Below, in pieces: positions 51,301-60,600 of a DNA stretch of 64,000 bases. A model generated the notes under the pieces. That model was not told the origin of the DNA. It did no database searches and was given only the letters and a program-made list of their open reading frames with translations. The DNA is from a virus. The stretch covers positions 62,001 to 126,000 of the IMG/VR virus record IMGVR_UViG_3300010354_000046. One strand, written 5' to 3'. A program made the translations under genes and the position numbers. Position 1 is the stretch's first letter; every line of letters starts with the position of its first letter.

Positions 51301-54300
51301 CCAAATCCTGTACCAACAAAATATATTGGATTTAACGGAATTAAAGATGTAGTATCAGGTAATCCAGAAAGTGTAATTAAATTTGTGCCCGTTGTTGTAT
51401 TAGTAATAGATATACTTAAAAGAGAAGCTGAAATTGTAAATGTGTTGCTATTAATAACATCATTAACATAATAATAGGTTCCAACAGTTATCGATGTTCC
51501 AATTGTAGTTCCTGTAAATTGAATTGCAAAGTTTGGAAACATATTAGTTGTTGAAGCTGTTAAGTAACCGGTATTAGCAGGATAATTTAAAGACATAGTA
51601 CCTGTAGCACTTACTAGTGTCCAAATAACTCCGCCAAATGTTGTTGATATTTGTATCTTTGTACCGTCAACAATGTTGGCTACATAATATGTATAACCTG
51701 CCGTAATCTGACCAAATGTTGTGCCGGTAAAACTAATAGGCATATTAACAGCCAACTGAGCTGTACTGGTTACAGTAATTGTATTGCTTAATCCGCCAAT
51801 TGTTTCAGTAGCTGTAATCTGATTTTGACTTATTGCTGTTACAGTTGTGGTGAAGAATTTTGGAATAAATTGAACTGGTTGATTAACATACAAAGAATTA
51901 ACATCTTCTCCTGTACTTAATGTAAATCTGTTTGTCCCCGAGGCTGTTTGATTAATTAATAACGGAGTAAATGATTCTTTAAGAACATATGCATCTTTAG
52001 TCACAGGATTAAAGCTAGAGATGTAGCCATATTGCCCTGCGCCTAGTCCGCTGGTAACTAACAACCTCATACCAATGTATGTATTTGCCGTTGCTACATC
52101 CGATTGTGCTAATGTTAAGTAGCCAACACCGCTATTACCGCCTTGGGCATTATTATTTGCTGTGATAAAGCCGCTACCGCCGTCGGTAATAATAGTTTGA
52201 TATATTGCTTGAGATCTAGTTTCATTTCCAATTAACAATGCACCAGAACCGGCACCTGTAACACGAATATTTGCAAAAGCTGTATATGTGTTAGTTGTAG
52301 CATTTTCTAAATAGTAATTTGTAATGGCCCAGCTACCAACTTCGATCTGTGCTCCGTAAAATATAGTCGAACCAGAAACTCCATTTCGACCTCTAGGATA
52401 TATTCTAAATTGCAAAGTTGTATTAAGTCCAGTTACATCATATATGCCAAAACTAAATCTGTACCAACCATTAACATTAGTCGGAGTTGCTTTTACCAAG
52501 GACGGAATTGCTCCAACAGAATCCACGCTTGTCCCTGTAACTGCTCCTGTAACCCAGTTATAGTTTACAGAACTTGTAACTGTACTTGATCCGCTATAGA
52601 TAGCATAGATATCAAAATTACTTGCAGTACCTGGTTTAGCATATATGCTGAATGTATAATATTGAGTTGTTCCAGAAGGAACAAGACCATTAGATGTAAC
52701 AGTTAGTACAGAACTTGGAGGTTGGATACTAGCAACAGTAATTGTTAAATCGTTAACTCCTGTTATCCCGCCAAATGTATTACCAGTAATTAATATCTGA
52801 TTACCTTGAACATAGCCTGAACCTTGATTATTAACTGTTACAACATATCCTCCCGGTGTGGTAGTAATGTCAAATGTTGCTCCAATGCCAGTACCGTTAA
52901 GGTTTAGTCCAGACACGTTTGTGTAAACTTTGCCGCTGGCAGGTATTGATATATTTTGATAGATATAACTTGTATCAGTAATACTAGTGTTTCCTAAGAT
53001 TGTCCATGCTTCTGCAGATCCAAAAGGAGATAAAGAGTTTTGGAACAAAATTGCATTTCCGTCATTAGTCCAGCTGGCTCCTATAAAGTTATTAGTATAA
53101 GTGAGCATGTTGGTCACAGGAATATTATAGTCACTACCAGAGTTTGTATACTGAACTTTTAAAATTTGTGCGTTTGAGCCAAAAGAACTTACCGCAGCAG
53201 CAGATGCTTGCTGAGATCTGTTATCAACACTTCCTGTGGTCGGTATTTCGTTAGGATCAAATCCTTCTGATAGTACACCGTACTCTCCGTAAGAGCTATT
53301 ACCGTTTGTTGCGCGGCTTCTTCCACCGTTTTCTGATAGATAGCCTGCATAGCAAAAGTAAGCAAAAACAGAAACTGCTTCGACTAATGCTTCGCCGCCA
53401 TACACCCATACGCCAACACCGTCGCTTAAAACTTGTGTAAAGTCGTTACACACAACTGAGTGTTGTCCACCATTATGTATTGTTGAATCAACTTTTAATC
53501 CAACTGCGCCGGCCCCAAAATTTGTACAGTTCTGAATATAAGGAGATTTTCTAATAATCCACGCACTAGTATCGTCGGGGTCGGTGCCCGGATCTAGTGC
53601 TGTACAAGATCCACCTGTTGGTCTTCTAGTCCCGTAAATATTTTCGTCCGACAAGGTACCTAACATTCCACTAAATGTCATATTACGCATAGTTGTTCCG
53701 TTGCGTAATCTAAACATATCGCCTAATGCTCCGCCTCCGTACACATACATAAATCCATTTTCTGTTGTTAGGTTAACTGCAATACCTTGCTGGCTTGTAG
53801 TAGTGACTCCAGGGACAGCACCAGAACCAGTATCGCTAAATGTGATAGTTCCCGAAGGGGTAGAATCAACTGCCGCAGATAATGTTATAGTTGTTTGTGC
53901 AAATTGCGGAGTATTTTCTTCAATGTTGAGAACCTTTTGATTGCTTGTAATTCCTGTTCCAGAAACTTCCATGCCGTAGTGAATAACATTTAGAATAGAA
54001 TCAACTACAATTTGATCAGCTGTAGCGCCTGCCTGTAAATAATTTGAAGTGGCGTTAACTGGTTTTTGTATAGTGACTACAGGGTTATCTGTATAGCCAG
54101 ACCCTGGAGCGGTGATTGTGTAACTTAATACACTACCAGTAGTAGCATCAACGACTGGACTAACTGTTGCAGTATATCCTCCGGCTGTTTCTGGTGCCGA
54201 AACAACTGCACTTAATCCTTGGCTATAACCAGATCCTGCGGTTCCTAGCGCCACGGTTGCTAAAGAGTCTCCGAAGACTCTTACCTTAAACGAAGTTGGT

Positions 54301-56897
54301 GTAATAGACGAGCCAATTACATAGTAGTTTCTTCCAGAGACTAAATTTCCAAAAACAGTATTAATATAAGTTATTCCAGAAGCACTACTTACAGGATTTA
54401 ACGACACGAACTGAACTCGAGTTCCTTCGTGCATATTAGTCGTTGAGCCAACATGAATTGTATTGACTCCGCCACCAATTGTTCTTGTTGCAAGTAAATT
54501 AACACCGTTAGCAGGTCTAACTGTTACTCCGCGGAGTTCATCTCCAACGATAGAAGTGTTTGCTGGAACAATGATTGGAATATTTTCGTCATATGTTCCA
54601 GATTTTACCTGAATTGTTACTGTAACATTGTCGTTAGCTCTAGGTATGCTTGAAACTAATCCCGTAGTAAATGCTGTTACAATAATACTTTGTAAAGATG
54701 CTGTTTTAGAAATAGCAGCACCTTCGGCTGTGTAGCTATTATTAATTACCTGATTAATGATGCTAGCAGGTGTTGTTGTTAGTTCCCATTGAGTAGGTGA
54801 TGTGTCAGGCTGGTTATTATTGTTGCTACTGACCAAGCTCTTATACCAATCTCCGTCATAGAATACCACGTCGTTAACTGCATAGTTTGTAATTGCAGCC
54901 CATGTTTTATTTTCAATTTGATAATTTAATGTAGGTGCAGTATTAGATAAAACGCTCTGAGTTACACTAAACAAGTAATTTATGACTGCTGTAAATTGTG
55001 TAATTCCTGCGGCTACACCAGGTGTTGTAAATTTATTACCTGATATTAAATCAAAATATGTTAGGGTATTTCCAACAGTCTGACTTGTGCCGCCGCGTGA
55101 CAAATCGTAAACTAGTGCATCGATTGTATACCTAGAATCACGCTTTGTTTTAAACTCATTCATTAACGGCTGCGCTGATGAGAATGGAGGAATGTTATTA
55201 GCACGTTGATATTTCATCCACTCATATGCTTCAGTGACAATAAATTCTTTATTTTGGTCTATTAAGTATTTGGCGCTTTGATTGTAGAATCCAGCTCTTA
55301 CTCTGTCACATGCGTATTTGATAGTCCTCCAAGGAATATCCCAAGTAGTTCCTCTATCTGGAGCATCGATTCCGTTAGTGGCAACATAAAACACGTTAGG
55401 GGTAATAAAAATAGACGACCATGTAGGAAATTCGTTAACAGATTTAAGAATATTAGATTCTGGACCAATTGGAATTGCAACACTTGATCCGTTTAAAAAA
55501 CTAACCATTTCGCCATTTTCGTTCAGTGCGTTGTAAATATCATTTTGCAAAAACAAGACCCAGTATTGATTTGTAGTATCGTTATCTGGTCTATTAATTA
55601 CCGAAGAAGTATGATACTGAACACATTTATAGCTGGCGTTTTTCCACATTGCAATATCACCGACGTGATATACGGTGGTTAACGACCATTTAAATTTCCA
55701 TGTAGTTCCAGGAACTACCATTTTCCAATATGTGTAGTTTATGCCAGTAAATGATAAACTTTGACCGTTAATTGGTGAGCCGTCGGGTGATTCATTAATT
55801 GTAACTTGATTAGTTCCAACGGTCCTGACAATTTGTCCTCGACTAAATCCAGTGCCTTTAATAAACATACCTGGAACAATTCCCGAAGCCGATGCAAGAT
55901 TTACCTGTACTCCTGTGCTACCAGATGCCACATAAGTAGTGTTAATGATAACCGCAGTTGGGCGTTGGTTTAAGCTATCGGCAATAGCAACAAATAATTG
56001 ACCGCTTACTCTTACAACGTCTCCAATTTTATATTCTGTTACACTAGACCATTCTTGTTGTAATTCATAACCTTGTGTAAACAACGACCAGCTCACAGGA
56101 TCTGTAGATGGTGTGTTTCCAACGTTGTTAACAATGTTAGAAATGTATGAATATCCCCCATATACTACAATATCGCCGGCTTGATACACCGTGGTTTCGT
56201 CCCAAGTGCCGCCAAACTCTACTCCTGGCATCCACAGATCCCATTTTAACGGATCAAATGGATCTGCTGATAAGTGGCCTTCTGTGCAAATATATAGTTC
56301 TGGTCCTAACTTAGCAACATCACCAAGTTTATATCTAAATGCTAGAGGATTATATTCGCCCCTGTAGGCAATGTTATTGACTAAAATTTCCCAGTTGGCT
56401 AGGTCATATTCTAGTCCAAGAATTGTAGTCGGTGCTGATGTATGTGCTGTGCTGCATCGGTAAACCCGGCCTCCGTAACGAACAATGTCTCCTACCCCGT
56501 AGCCAGTATTTTGAACCCAAGCATGTTGCCATGTTGTAAACACACCGTATACGTCCCAGTAATAAGGGTCAAAGGTAGTAGCAGATGTGTGGCCTTCTTT
56601 ACAAATATATGCATTTCCGCCGTAGATAATAATATTTCCAATAGTGTACGAAATACCTGGCTCCCATGCTCCTCTCCATGTATGGCCGTCTAGCATTAGA
56701 GTCCAGTATGGCTGCGGCGAACCATCTTCACCGGTATTATTGAGGTCGTTATTAAAAACGCTGCCTGCTGTATGTGCAGTTAAACATACATACGAACGAC
56801 CGTTTTCACTAACCACTGCGTCTTTAGCGTAAACTGTTCCTGTTTGCCAGATACCTTTCCAGGTAAAACGCAATCTGTCAATTTTAAATTCTGCCAT
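48366..56897 (-). CDS. Giant tail fibre/baseplate-associated protein (2843 residues)
   Basis: Paralogue of the 38740 gene. The N-terminus MAEFKIDRLRFTWKGIWQTG mirrors MAEFKLGRIRFVWQGAWTTG. It has six to seven carbohydrate-binding-like modules (1-450), one copy of the DALVYDLSRGG motif, a beta-helix segment (TIQVKSGTYDENIPIIVPAN; TMRNMTFSGMLG), and a region of tandem 'ITVTSTA...PVxFTGTxFGxxxxxxxYYVxxI...TxFTIS' units (about 1650-2050). It then has sialidase-like 'GNGKFIALSS' repeats and the shared C-terminal RLTNHDFLNIGYGN and RVFYSSTDQDGNFSVGGLFG block. Residues between 1250 and 1560 contain a Thr/Gly-rich insert not seen in the paralogue. A GAGG ribosome binding site precedes it. Likely a second long adsorption protein. 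Confidence 0.8.
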   Translation of the reverse strand: MAEFKIDRLRFTWKGIWQTGTVYAKDAVVSENGRSYVCLTAHTAGSVFNNDLNNTGEDGSPQPYWTLMLDGHTWRGAWEPGISYTIGNIIIYGGNAYICKEGHTSATTFDPYYWDVYGVFTTWQHAWVQNTGYGVGDIVRYGGRVYRCSTAHTSAPTTILGLEYDLANWEILVNNIAYRGEYNPLAFRYKLGDVAKLGPELYICTEGHLSADPFDPLKWDLWMPGVEFGGTWDETTVYQAGDIVVYGGYSYISNIVNNVGNTPSTDPVSWSLFTQGYELQQEWSSVTEYKIGDVVRVSGQLFVAIADSLNQRPTAVIINTTYVASGSTGVQVNLASASGIVPGMFIKGTGFSRGQIVRTVGTNQVTINESPDGSPINGQSLSFTGINYTYWKMVVPGTTWKFKWSLTTVYHVGDIAMWKNASYKCVQYHTSSVINRPDNDTTNQYWVLFLQNDIYNALNENGEMVSFLNGSSVAIPIGPESNILKSVNEFPTWSSIFITPNVFYVATNGIDAPDRGTTWDIPWRTIKYACDRVRAGFYNQSAKYLIDQNKEFIVTEAYEWMKYQRANNIPPFSSAQPLMNEFKTKRDSRYTIDALVYDLSRGGTSQTVGNTLTYFDLISGNKFTTPGVAAGITQFTAVINYLFSVTQSVLSNTAPTLNYQIENKTWAAITNYAVNDVVFYDGDWYKSLVSSNNNNQPDTSPTQWELTTTPASIINQVINNSYTAEGAAISKTASLQSIIVTAFTTGLVSSIPRANDNVTVTIQVKSGTYDENIPIIVPANTSIVGDELRGVTVRPANGVNLLATRTIGGGVNTIHVGSTTNMHEGTRVQFVSLNPVSSASGITYINTVFGNLVSGRNYYVIGSSITPTSFKVRVFGDSLATVALGTAGSGYSQGLSAVVSAPETAGGYTATVSPVVDATTGSVLSYTITAPGSGYTDNPVVTIQKPVNATSNYLQAGATADQIVVDSILNVIHYGMEVSGTGITSNQKVLNIEENTPQFAQTTITLSAAVDSTPSGTITFSDTGSGAVPGVTTTSQQGIAVNLTTENGFMYVYGGGALGDMFRLRNGTTMRNMTFSGMLGTLSDENIYGTRRPTGGSCTALDPGTDPDDTSAWIIRKSPYIQNCTNFGAGAVGLKVDSTIHNGGQHSVVCNDFTQVLSDGVGVWVYGGEALVEAVSVFAYFCYAGYLSENGGRSRATNGNSSYGEYGVLSEGFDPNEIPTTGSVDNRSQQASAAAVSSFGSNAQILKVQYTNSGSDYNIPVTNMLTYTNNFIGASWTNDGNAILFQNSLSPFGSAEAWTILGNTSITDTSYIYQNISIPASGKVYTNVSGLNLNGTGIGATFDITTTPGGYVVTVNNQGSGYVQGNQILITGNTFGGITGVNDLTITVASIQPPSSVLTVTSNGLVPSGTTQYYTFSIYAKPGTASNFDIYAIYSGSSTVTSSVNYNWVTGAVTGTSVDSVGAIPSLVKATPTNVNGWYRFSFGIYDVTGLNTTLQFRIYPRGRNGVSGSTIFYGAQIEVGSWAITNYYLENATTNTYTAFANIRVTGAGSGALLIGNETRSQAIYQTIITDGGSGFITANNNAQGGNSGVGYLTLAQSDVATANTYIGMRLLVTSGLGAGQYGYISSFNPVTKDAYVLKESFTPLLINQTASGTNRFTLSTGEDVNSLYVNQPVQFIPKFFTTTVTAISQNQITATETIGGLSNTITVTSTAQLAVNMPISFTGTTFGQITAGYTYYVANIVDGTKIQISTTFGGVIWTLVSATGTMSLNYPANTGYLTASTTNMFPNFAIQFTGTTIGTSITVGTYYYVNDVINSNTFTISASLLSISITNTTTGTNLITLSGLPDTTSLIPLNPIYFVGTGFGNISEITKYYISNRPNSTQFTVSTSIITTTATATSTGSNLITVTSTAGFVLNNPVMFTGTAFGGLVAEQVYYISVINNSTSFTVSAVPSGPAVTLNTATGNIICRTTGADVALTTATGSMVGTTTSTKLLLDGGTGSMTGTFSTPLFGGVTSATTYYIRTITTGATNYFTIASTSGGATNVTLTSGTGYMQVAQVGWDNINPGTPDTPLFDSTSTYFIEPRLTFSEPAFNQASVVSLGGASTSVYNAIAFGNGYFYVTSDYGNSLVRSQNGGSYVQITLPVTSQWTSVAAGNGFVVLISFSGTGSGSQVIYSNSDGNSWLLSNLPSLSGWTQLIYGNGKFIALSSGAAYYDLATSNVSSSGSGCKVTVRRFGTSYRVVITTPGTGYAVSDTIRVLGTSLGGASPANDLTLTVGTVLAGGVSSVTVAGTAVAGSGSQPAYSTNFGATWALGSGITQLAWSSITYGQGKFVAIANNSRDVAISTNGITWIVTSNALPVSSTWSKVTYGNNKFVAVSSTSTNPAYSLDGITWYASPYTITATTVSYGQGVYLALNDNSAIGYTSEDGILWKQRTITTTGIGMVSTYGVPTSSNVGTFISISSTGFSTNTFAGCRAQGRPSVYNSEISSITLWEPGSNYNGVPTVSYTDPNNSSDATLIARLGSGSLAGPTFVSRGTNYNTTSTAITIAGGGYADNYQIGTTLYAKNVSKLPTPGSNLQFVGANTQIYKVTSSTALYGSTAPNLTVQLTVSPALDTSTTPEHTTSFTVREKYSQVRLTNHDFLNIGYGNTYQSNYPGFPIDTNLNQSNYTVESNNGRVFYSSTDQDGNFSVGGLFGVEQATGIVTLSASQFGLTGLSQLKLGGVSVGNNQVIITAFSTDTSFLANSNSILPTQRAIKAYLAGRLSQGGANTFTGQLTAGTVVVGGPDKITSTIAEGQAGWQVRMLSKVNIKGQFAGVDGDLPALQFFVRNGTSKGFNGRNFQ
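50740..51960 (-). repeat. Tandem 60-70-residue beta units in giant protein 2
   Basis: Five or six successive units share 'NxITVxSTAxxxxNxPVxFTGTxFGxxxxxxxYYVxxIxxxTxFTIS'. Single copies of the same unit also appear in giant protein 1, near its beta-rich middle. Confidence 0.6.
55555..56890 (-). repeat. Carbohydrate-binding-like modules (giant protein 2)
   Basis: N-terminal module series like that of giant protein 1, e.g. WEPGISYTIGNIIIYGGNAY, WVQNTGYGVGDIVRYGGRVY and WSSVTEYKIGDVVRVSGQLF. The conserved Trp-Tyr-Asp-Val pattern points to a glycan-binding fold. Confidence 0.65.
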
Positions 56898-56924
56898 TTT
56901 ATAAATTCCTCAATAATCTAATAT

Positions 56925-57299
56925 TTAACTAATAATCTGTGTTGGATCGTAGGTATATGCTTGATTAACTCTTACAACAAAGTTACCATTACTGTCTAAA
57001 TAATAAAAAATATTTTTATTATCCCATCGGTACTGATCCCAATATAGGTTGTCATACGGACGGCTGTGATCTTCGGCCAGGCGTCCGTCAAAAAAATCAA
57101 CACCGTATTCAAAATCGGAAAAATCTTCCGTACTAGCGCCGGGAGTATTGATAACAATAGTTCCTGTATCTTTTAACTGATCAATTTTAGCAAAATATAA
57201 TGTACCGTCGTCGGTTCTTCTTAAGGCGTAAAAATAACGAGGATTTCCGCCTCCAAGTAAATCTGATTGGTTAACTTCTCCGCCAACATAATATGTCAT
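56925..57299 (-). CDS. Small conserved-type virion protein
   Basis: 124 residues starting MTYYVGGEVNQSDLLGGGNP, acidic and aromatic-rich, with FEYGVDFFDGRLAEDHSRPY and QYRWDNKNIFYYLDSNGNF. Similar proteins occur beside fibre genes in marine T4-like phages, to my recollection, with no function assigned. AAGGA precedes the start, and it lies between the giant fibre gene and two other structural genes with short gaps. Virion role inferred from context. Confidence 0.6.
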   Translation of the reverse strand: MTYYVGGEVNQSDLLGGGNPRYFYALRRTDDGTLYFAKIDQLKDTGTIVINTPGASTEDFSDFEYGVDFFDGRLAEDHSRPYDNLYWDQYRWDNKNIFYYLDSNGNFVVRVNQAYTYDPTQIIS

Positions 57300-57309
57300 A
57301 ATTTATTCC

Positions 57310-57660
57310 TTAAACAATATCTACGTAACTCATTACCAGGTCGAGAGCATCGGCGGTATTTGATACAACGTACATTTTCATATCCCCGGCTAAGATAAGT
57401 TTTTCGCCACCGTTAATAACCCTTAAACTTTGATTAGGTGGAACAATAACATCTTTTACATAGTACGCTTCTGCAAGAACACTATTTGGGGGTGTAGGAC
57501 TTAGTTGCTCTAAGCGAATAGATGCCAATACAATGCCGCTAGTCAAGTTCGATAAACTTAAACCAATTACTGTACTTCTAGTGTTTGTAGTTACACTAAT
57601 AACTTCGACTTCGGTTGTTCCGATGTTTTGTTCTAATTTATTTTTAAAAAATGATGCCAT
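57310..57660 (-). CDS. Small beta-rich virion protein
   Basis: 116 residues. Sequence such as VEVISVTTNTRSTVIGLSLS, SGIVLASIRLEQL and KDVIVPPNQSLRVINGGEKLIL gives a strand-rich, jelly-roll-like profile, the same style as the 106-residue protein at 38402. Its start lies within a few bases of the fibre gene's stop at 57664. Probably a fibre- or baseplate-associated structural protein; no named family recognised. Confidence 0.6.
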   Translation of the reverse strand: MASFFKNKLEQNIGTTEVEVISVTTNTRSTVIGLSLSNLTSGIVLASIRLEQLSPTPPNSVLAEAYYVKDVIVPPNQSLRVINGGEKLILAGDMKMYVVSNTADALDLVMSYVDIV

Positions 57661-57663
57661 AAT

Positions 57664-60600
57664 TTATCCAAATAATAATGCAGTAACAATTCCAATGTCG
57701 GTAGCTTCTGCTGTTGTTACGCCGCCGCTTTGACCTGCAACACTGGTCCATGTGACTCCGTTGTATACTTCTACTAATTCTAGAACTGTATTAAACCGAA
57801 TCATTCCAAGTTCTGTTATACCCGGCCTATCATTTAACGAATCTCCAGCAGGAATAACAACACCGCCAGTTCCTGCAATTCGAACATAACCTCCAGAAGT
57901 TTGAATAAATTCTGTAACTCCGCCCGAAGTAACATTGGTTATAGTGTTATTTCTAAATCGTAAATTTCCAATCCTGACGCCACCGGCTCCTGTAGTTAAT
58001 AAATTTAAATCTGTTCCGCTAACAGTTGTAGTTATTGTATCTTGTTGTATATCAATGTTGTTGGTTTGTATTCTGTCTGTTTGAAGTTTAGTAGCATCAA
58101 GAGTTGCTTTTACAACATTGTTGATATAAAATCGAATAATATTGTCAGCAGTTCCTGGTGCTAACTCAGGAGTAATTTTTGTTACTCCGGCAACATCAAT
58201 TACGCCGCCCAGCGATTGCCAATAGCTACCTGTCCAGCCTTCGTACCAATTAAAATCAGTATTGTATCGGATCATTCCAGTTGCAGGTGTTCCAGGTCTT
58301 TCGCTAGTATTTCCTACTGGAATTTTAAAACTTTGATTACTATTAATATTAACAATACCAGTACCTTGTGGAGTTAATACAATATCTGAATTAGTAACAG
58401 TACTAGAAATATTATTGTCAGAAACCTGTATTCCTTCAAATATAATATTACCTGTTCCATTAGCTTGAAATTCTAAATCTGTATTGGTAGTGGTAGTGGA
58501 TATTGTGTTATTTTCAATTCTTATTACTGGTAATTGCAAGTAACCTGTTCCAGTAATATTTCCAGTTACACTGGTATTTCCGCTGGTAATAAAACTACCT
58601 GTTTGATTTATATCGCCAGTTTGTGTAACTGTGCCAACAATAGTTGTGTTCTTTAGATAGCTTGTGCCAGTTGTGACCGTAAAATTATTTGTTACAGTTA
58701 AATTTTGATCTATCTGTACATTGTTATTTGGAAAATAAACTTCGCCAGTTCCATTAGCTGTTAGTAATAAGTCCGTGTCAGTTGCAGTTCCTTGAATTGT
58801 ATTGGTACTAATATTAATGCCGTTCAAATTAGCATTATTAACGTACACATCTTTCCATCTTAAATTAGGGCTGGCAGAACCTAAATTATAAAAATTATTA
58901 ATCGATGGAATCATATTGGAACCAATACTAGCAACAAAATTCATTGTATCGCCACTAGAGCTTCCTAATGTTGTATTACCATTTACAAGGGTGTTTCCTG
59001 TAACTGTTAAATTTCCTGTTACAAATGTATTATTTTGTAAATTAATTTCTCCACTATTAGCAACAACATTTACGTCGCCAAAGTTACTTTGAATTGTATT
59101 TCCAGTAATTGTAATATTACCAGTTGTAACTTCTGTTGGGCTCAGTGTTGTAGTATTAGTACCGTCACTAAATGTAATACCAGATAATGTTGTGATGCTT
59201 AAATTTTCTCCTGAAAATAACACATCTCCTGTTTTTTGATTTACATAAAAACTGTCACCAACTCTGAAGTTGCCTTCGTTATCAACGCTGGTGTAATAAA
59301 TTTTAGCGCGATTTAATTTTACAACTTCATTAGCTTCTATACGATCGTTAGGATCGTTAGCTAGTGATTTTCCTGATCCCACGTAGGCAAAATTTTGGCT
59401 AATTAAGTAAGCCAAACATCCGTCACCGTCGCCGTAAGCTCCATATACTCCATAAACACAGGCACTTCCAATGCTACGGAATTCTGCTCCAAAGTCTTGA
59501 TAGTTTGCAAAATTGATCCTAGTCGAAAGACCACCTGCATTTGTTCTTATATCCTGTAATGTTACACCATCATCTAATACTACAGTACTATTATTTGCGC
59601 CGTTAAAATGTAGCAATAGTACTGTTGATGTATCACCAGTTAAGGCAACAGTTGACGGGATAAATGTGGTCGAGTATCGACCTATTCCTTTTGTTATTCT
59701 AACATCGTCAATGTATCCTGCAAATCCGTAAGCACCTGCTGGGTCAGCGCCAATTCGAACTCCCCTTTGAGCATAGTTATTTGTATCAGTATAGTCTAAT
59801 CCTACTTGTCCGCCATTAACAAATGCTCGTGTAACACCACTAGTTCTAGATAATGCTATATGGTTCCATTGATTCTGTTGAACTAGGCCAGCTGCTCCAA
59901 TTCTAAAATTAAAATTGTAATAGAAATAGAGCTGATCAAGATTATTAATTCCTATAATAATTCCGCCACCGTCGCCCGGAGTTGTTGTTCTTAAATCAAA
60001 AAGTGTCCTATAACTACCAGTTGTTGTTGGATATACCCATGCTTCTATTGTAAAATCACCTGTGCCAAATTCAAAATCTGGCTGGCTAGTTGCCGAGATA
60101 TAATCGCCAGTCCCGTCTAAATACAGGCTTGAAACACCAAACTTTTTCTGTGCAGTTAATAATTTAGCATTACCGGCAACTGCAATAGGCTTTCCTAATC
60201 GATCTTCTAGTGTCTCAAATCCAACACATTTTCCAGTTAACGAAATGTAGTTTCCATCGATACTGGAAATTGTGCCCGATGCTAAAATTGTTGTACCATC
60301 TGTATCATAATAAGTAACGGTGTTTCCAACAGCCCATGTGCCTGTTCGATTATCAATTCTTAATATTGTTTTTCCAGAACCAGATTTACCAGTTGTACCG
60401 CTAATTAAGTGGATGCCTTTATCAGCAAAATAGCTAAAACTGTTTAACCATTCAACCCTAGTGCCGTTAGTTGCCTTAATTGCGCTTTGGGCCGGAACAA
60501 TAAATGTCACGCTATGAAATAAACAAGCAACTTCTATACTTGTAGAACTTACTACACTACCGTCTAAATAGGCACCTTGGCCTGCGTCGCCGGAGTCATA

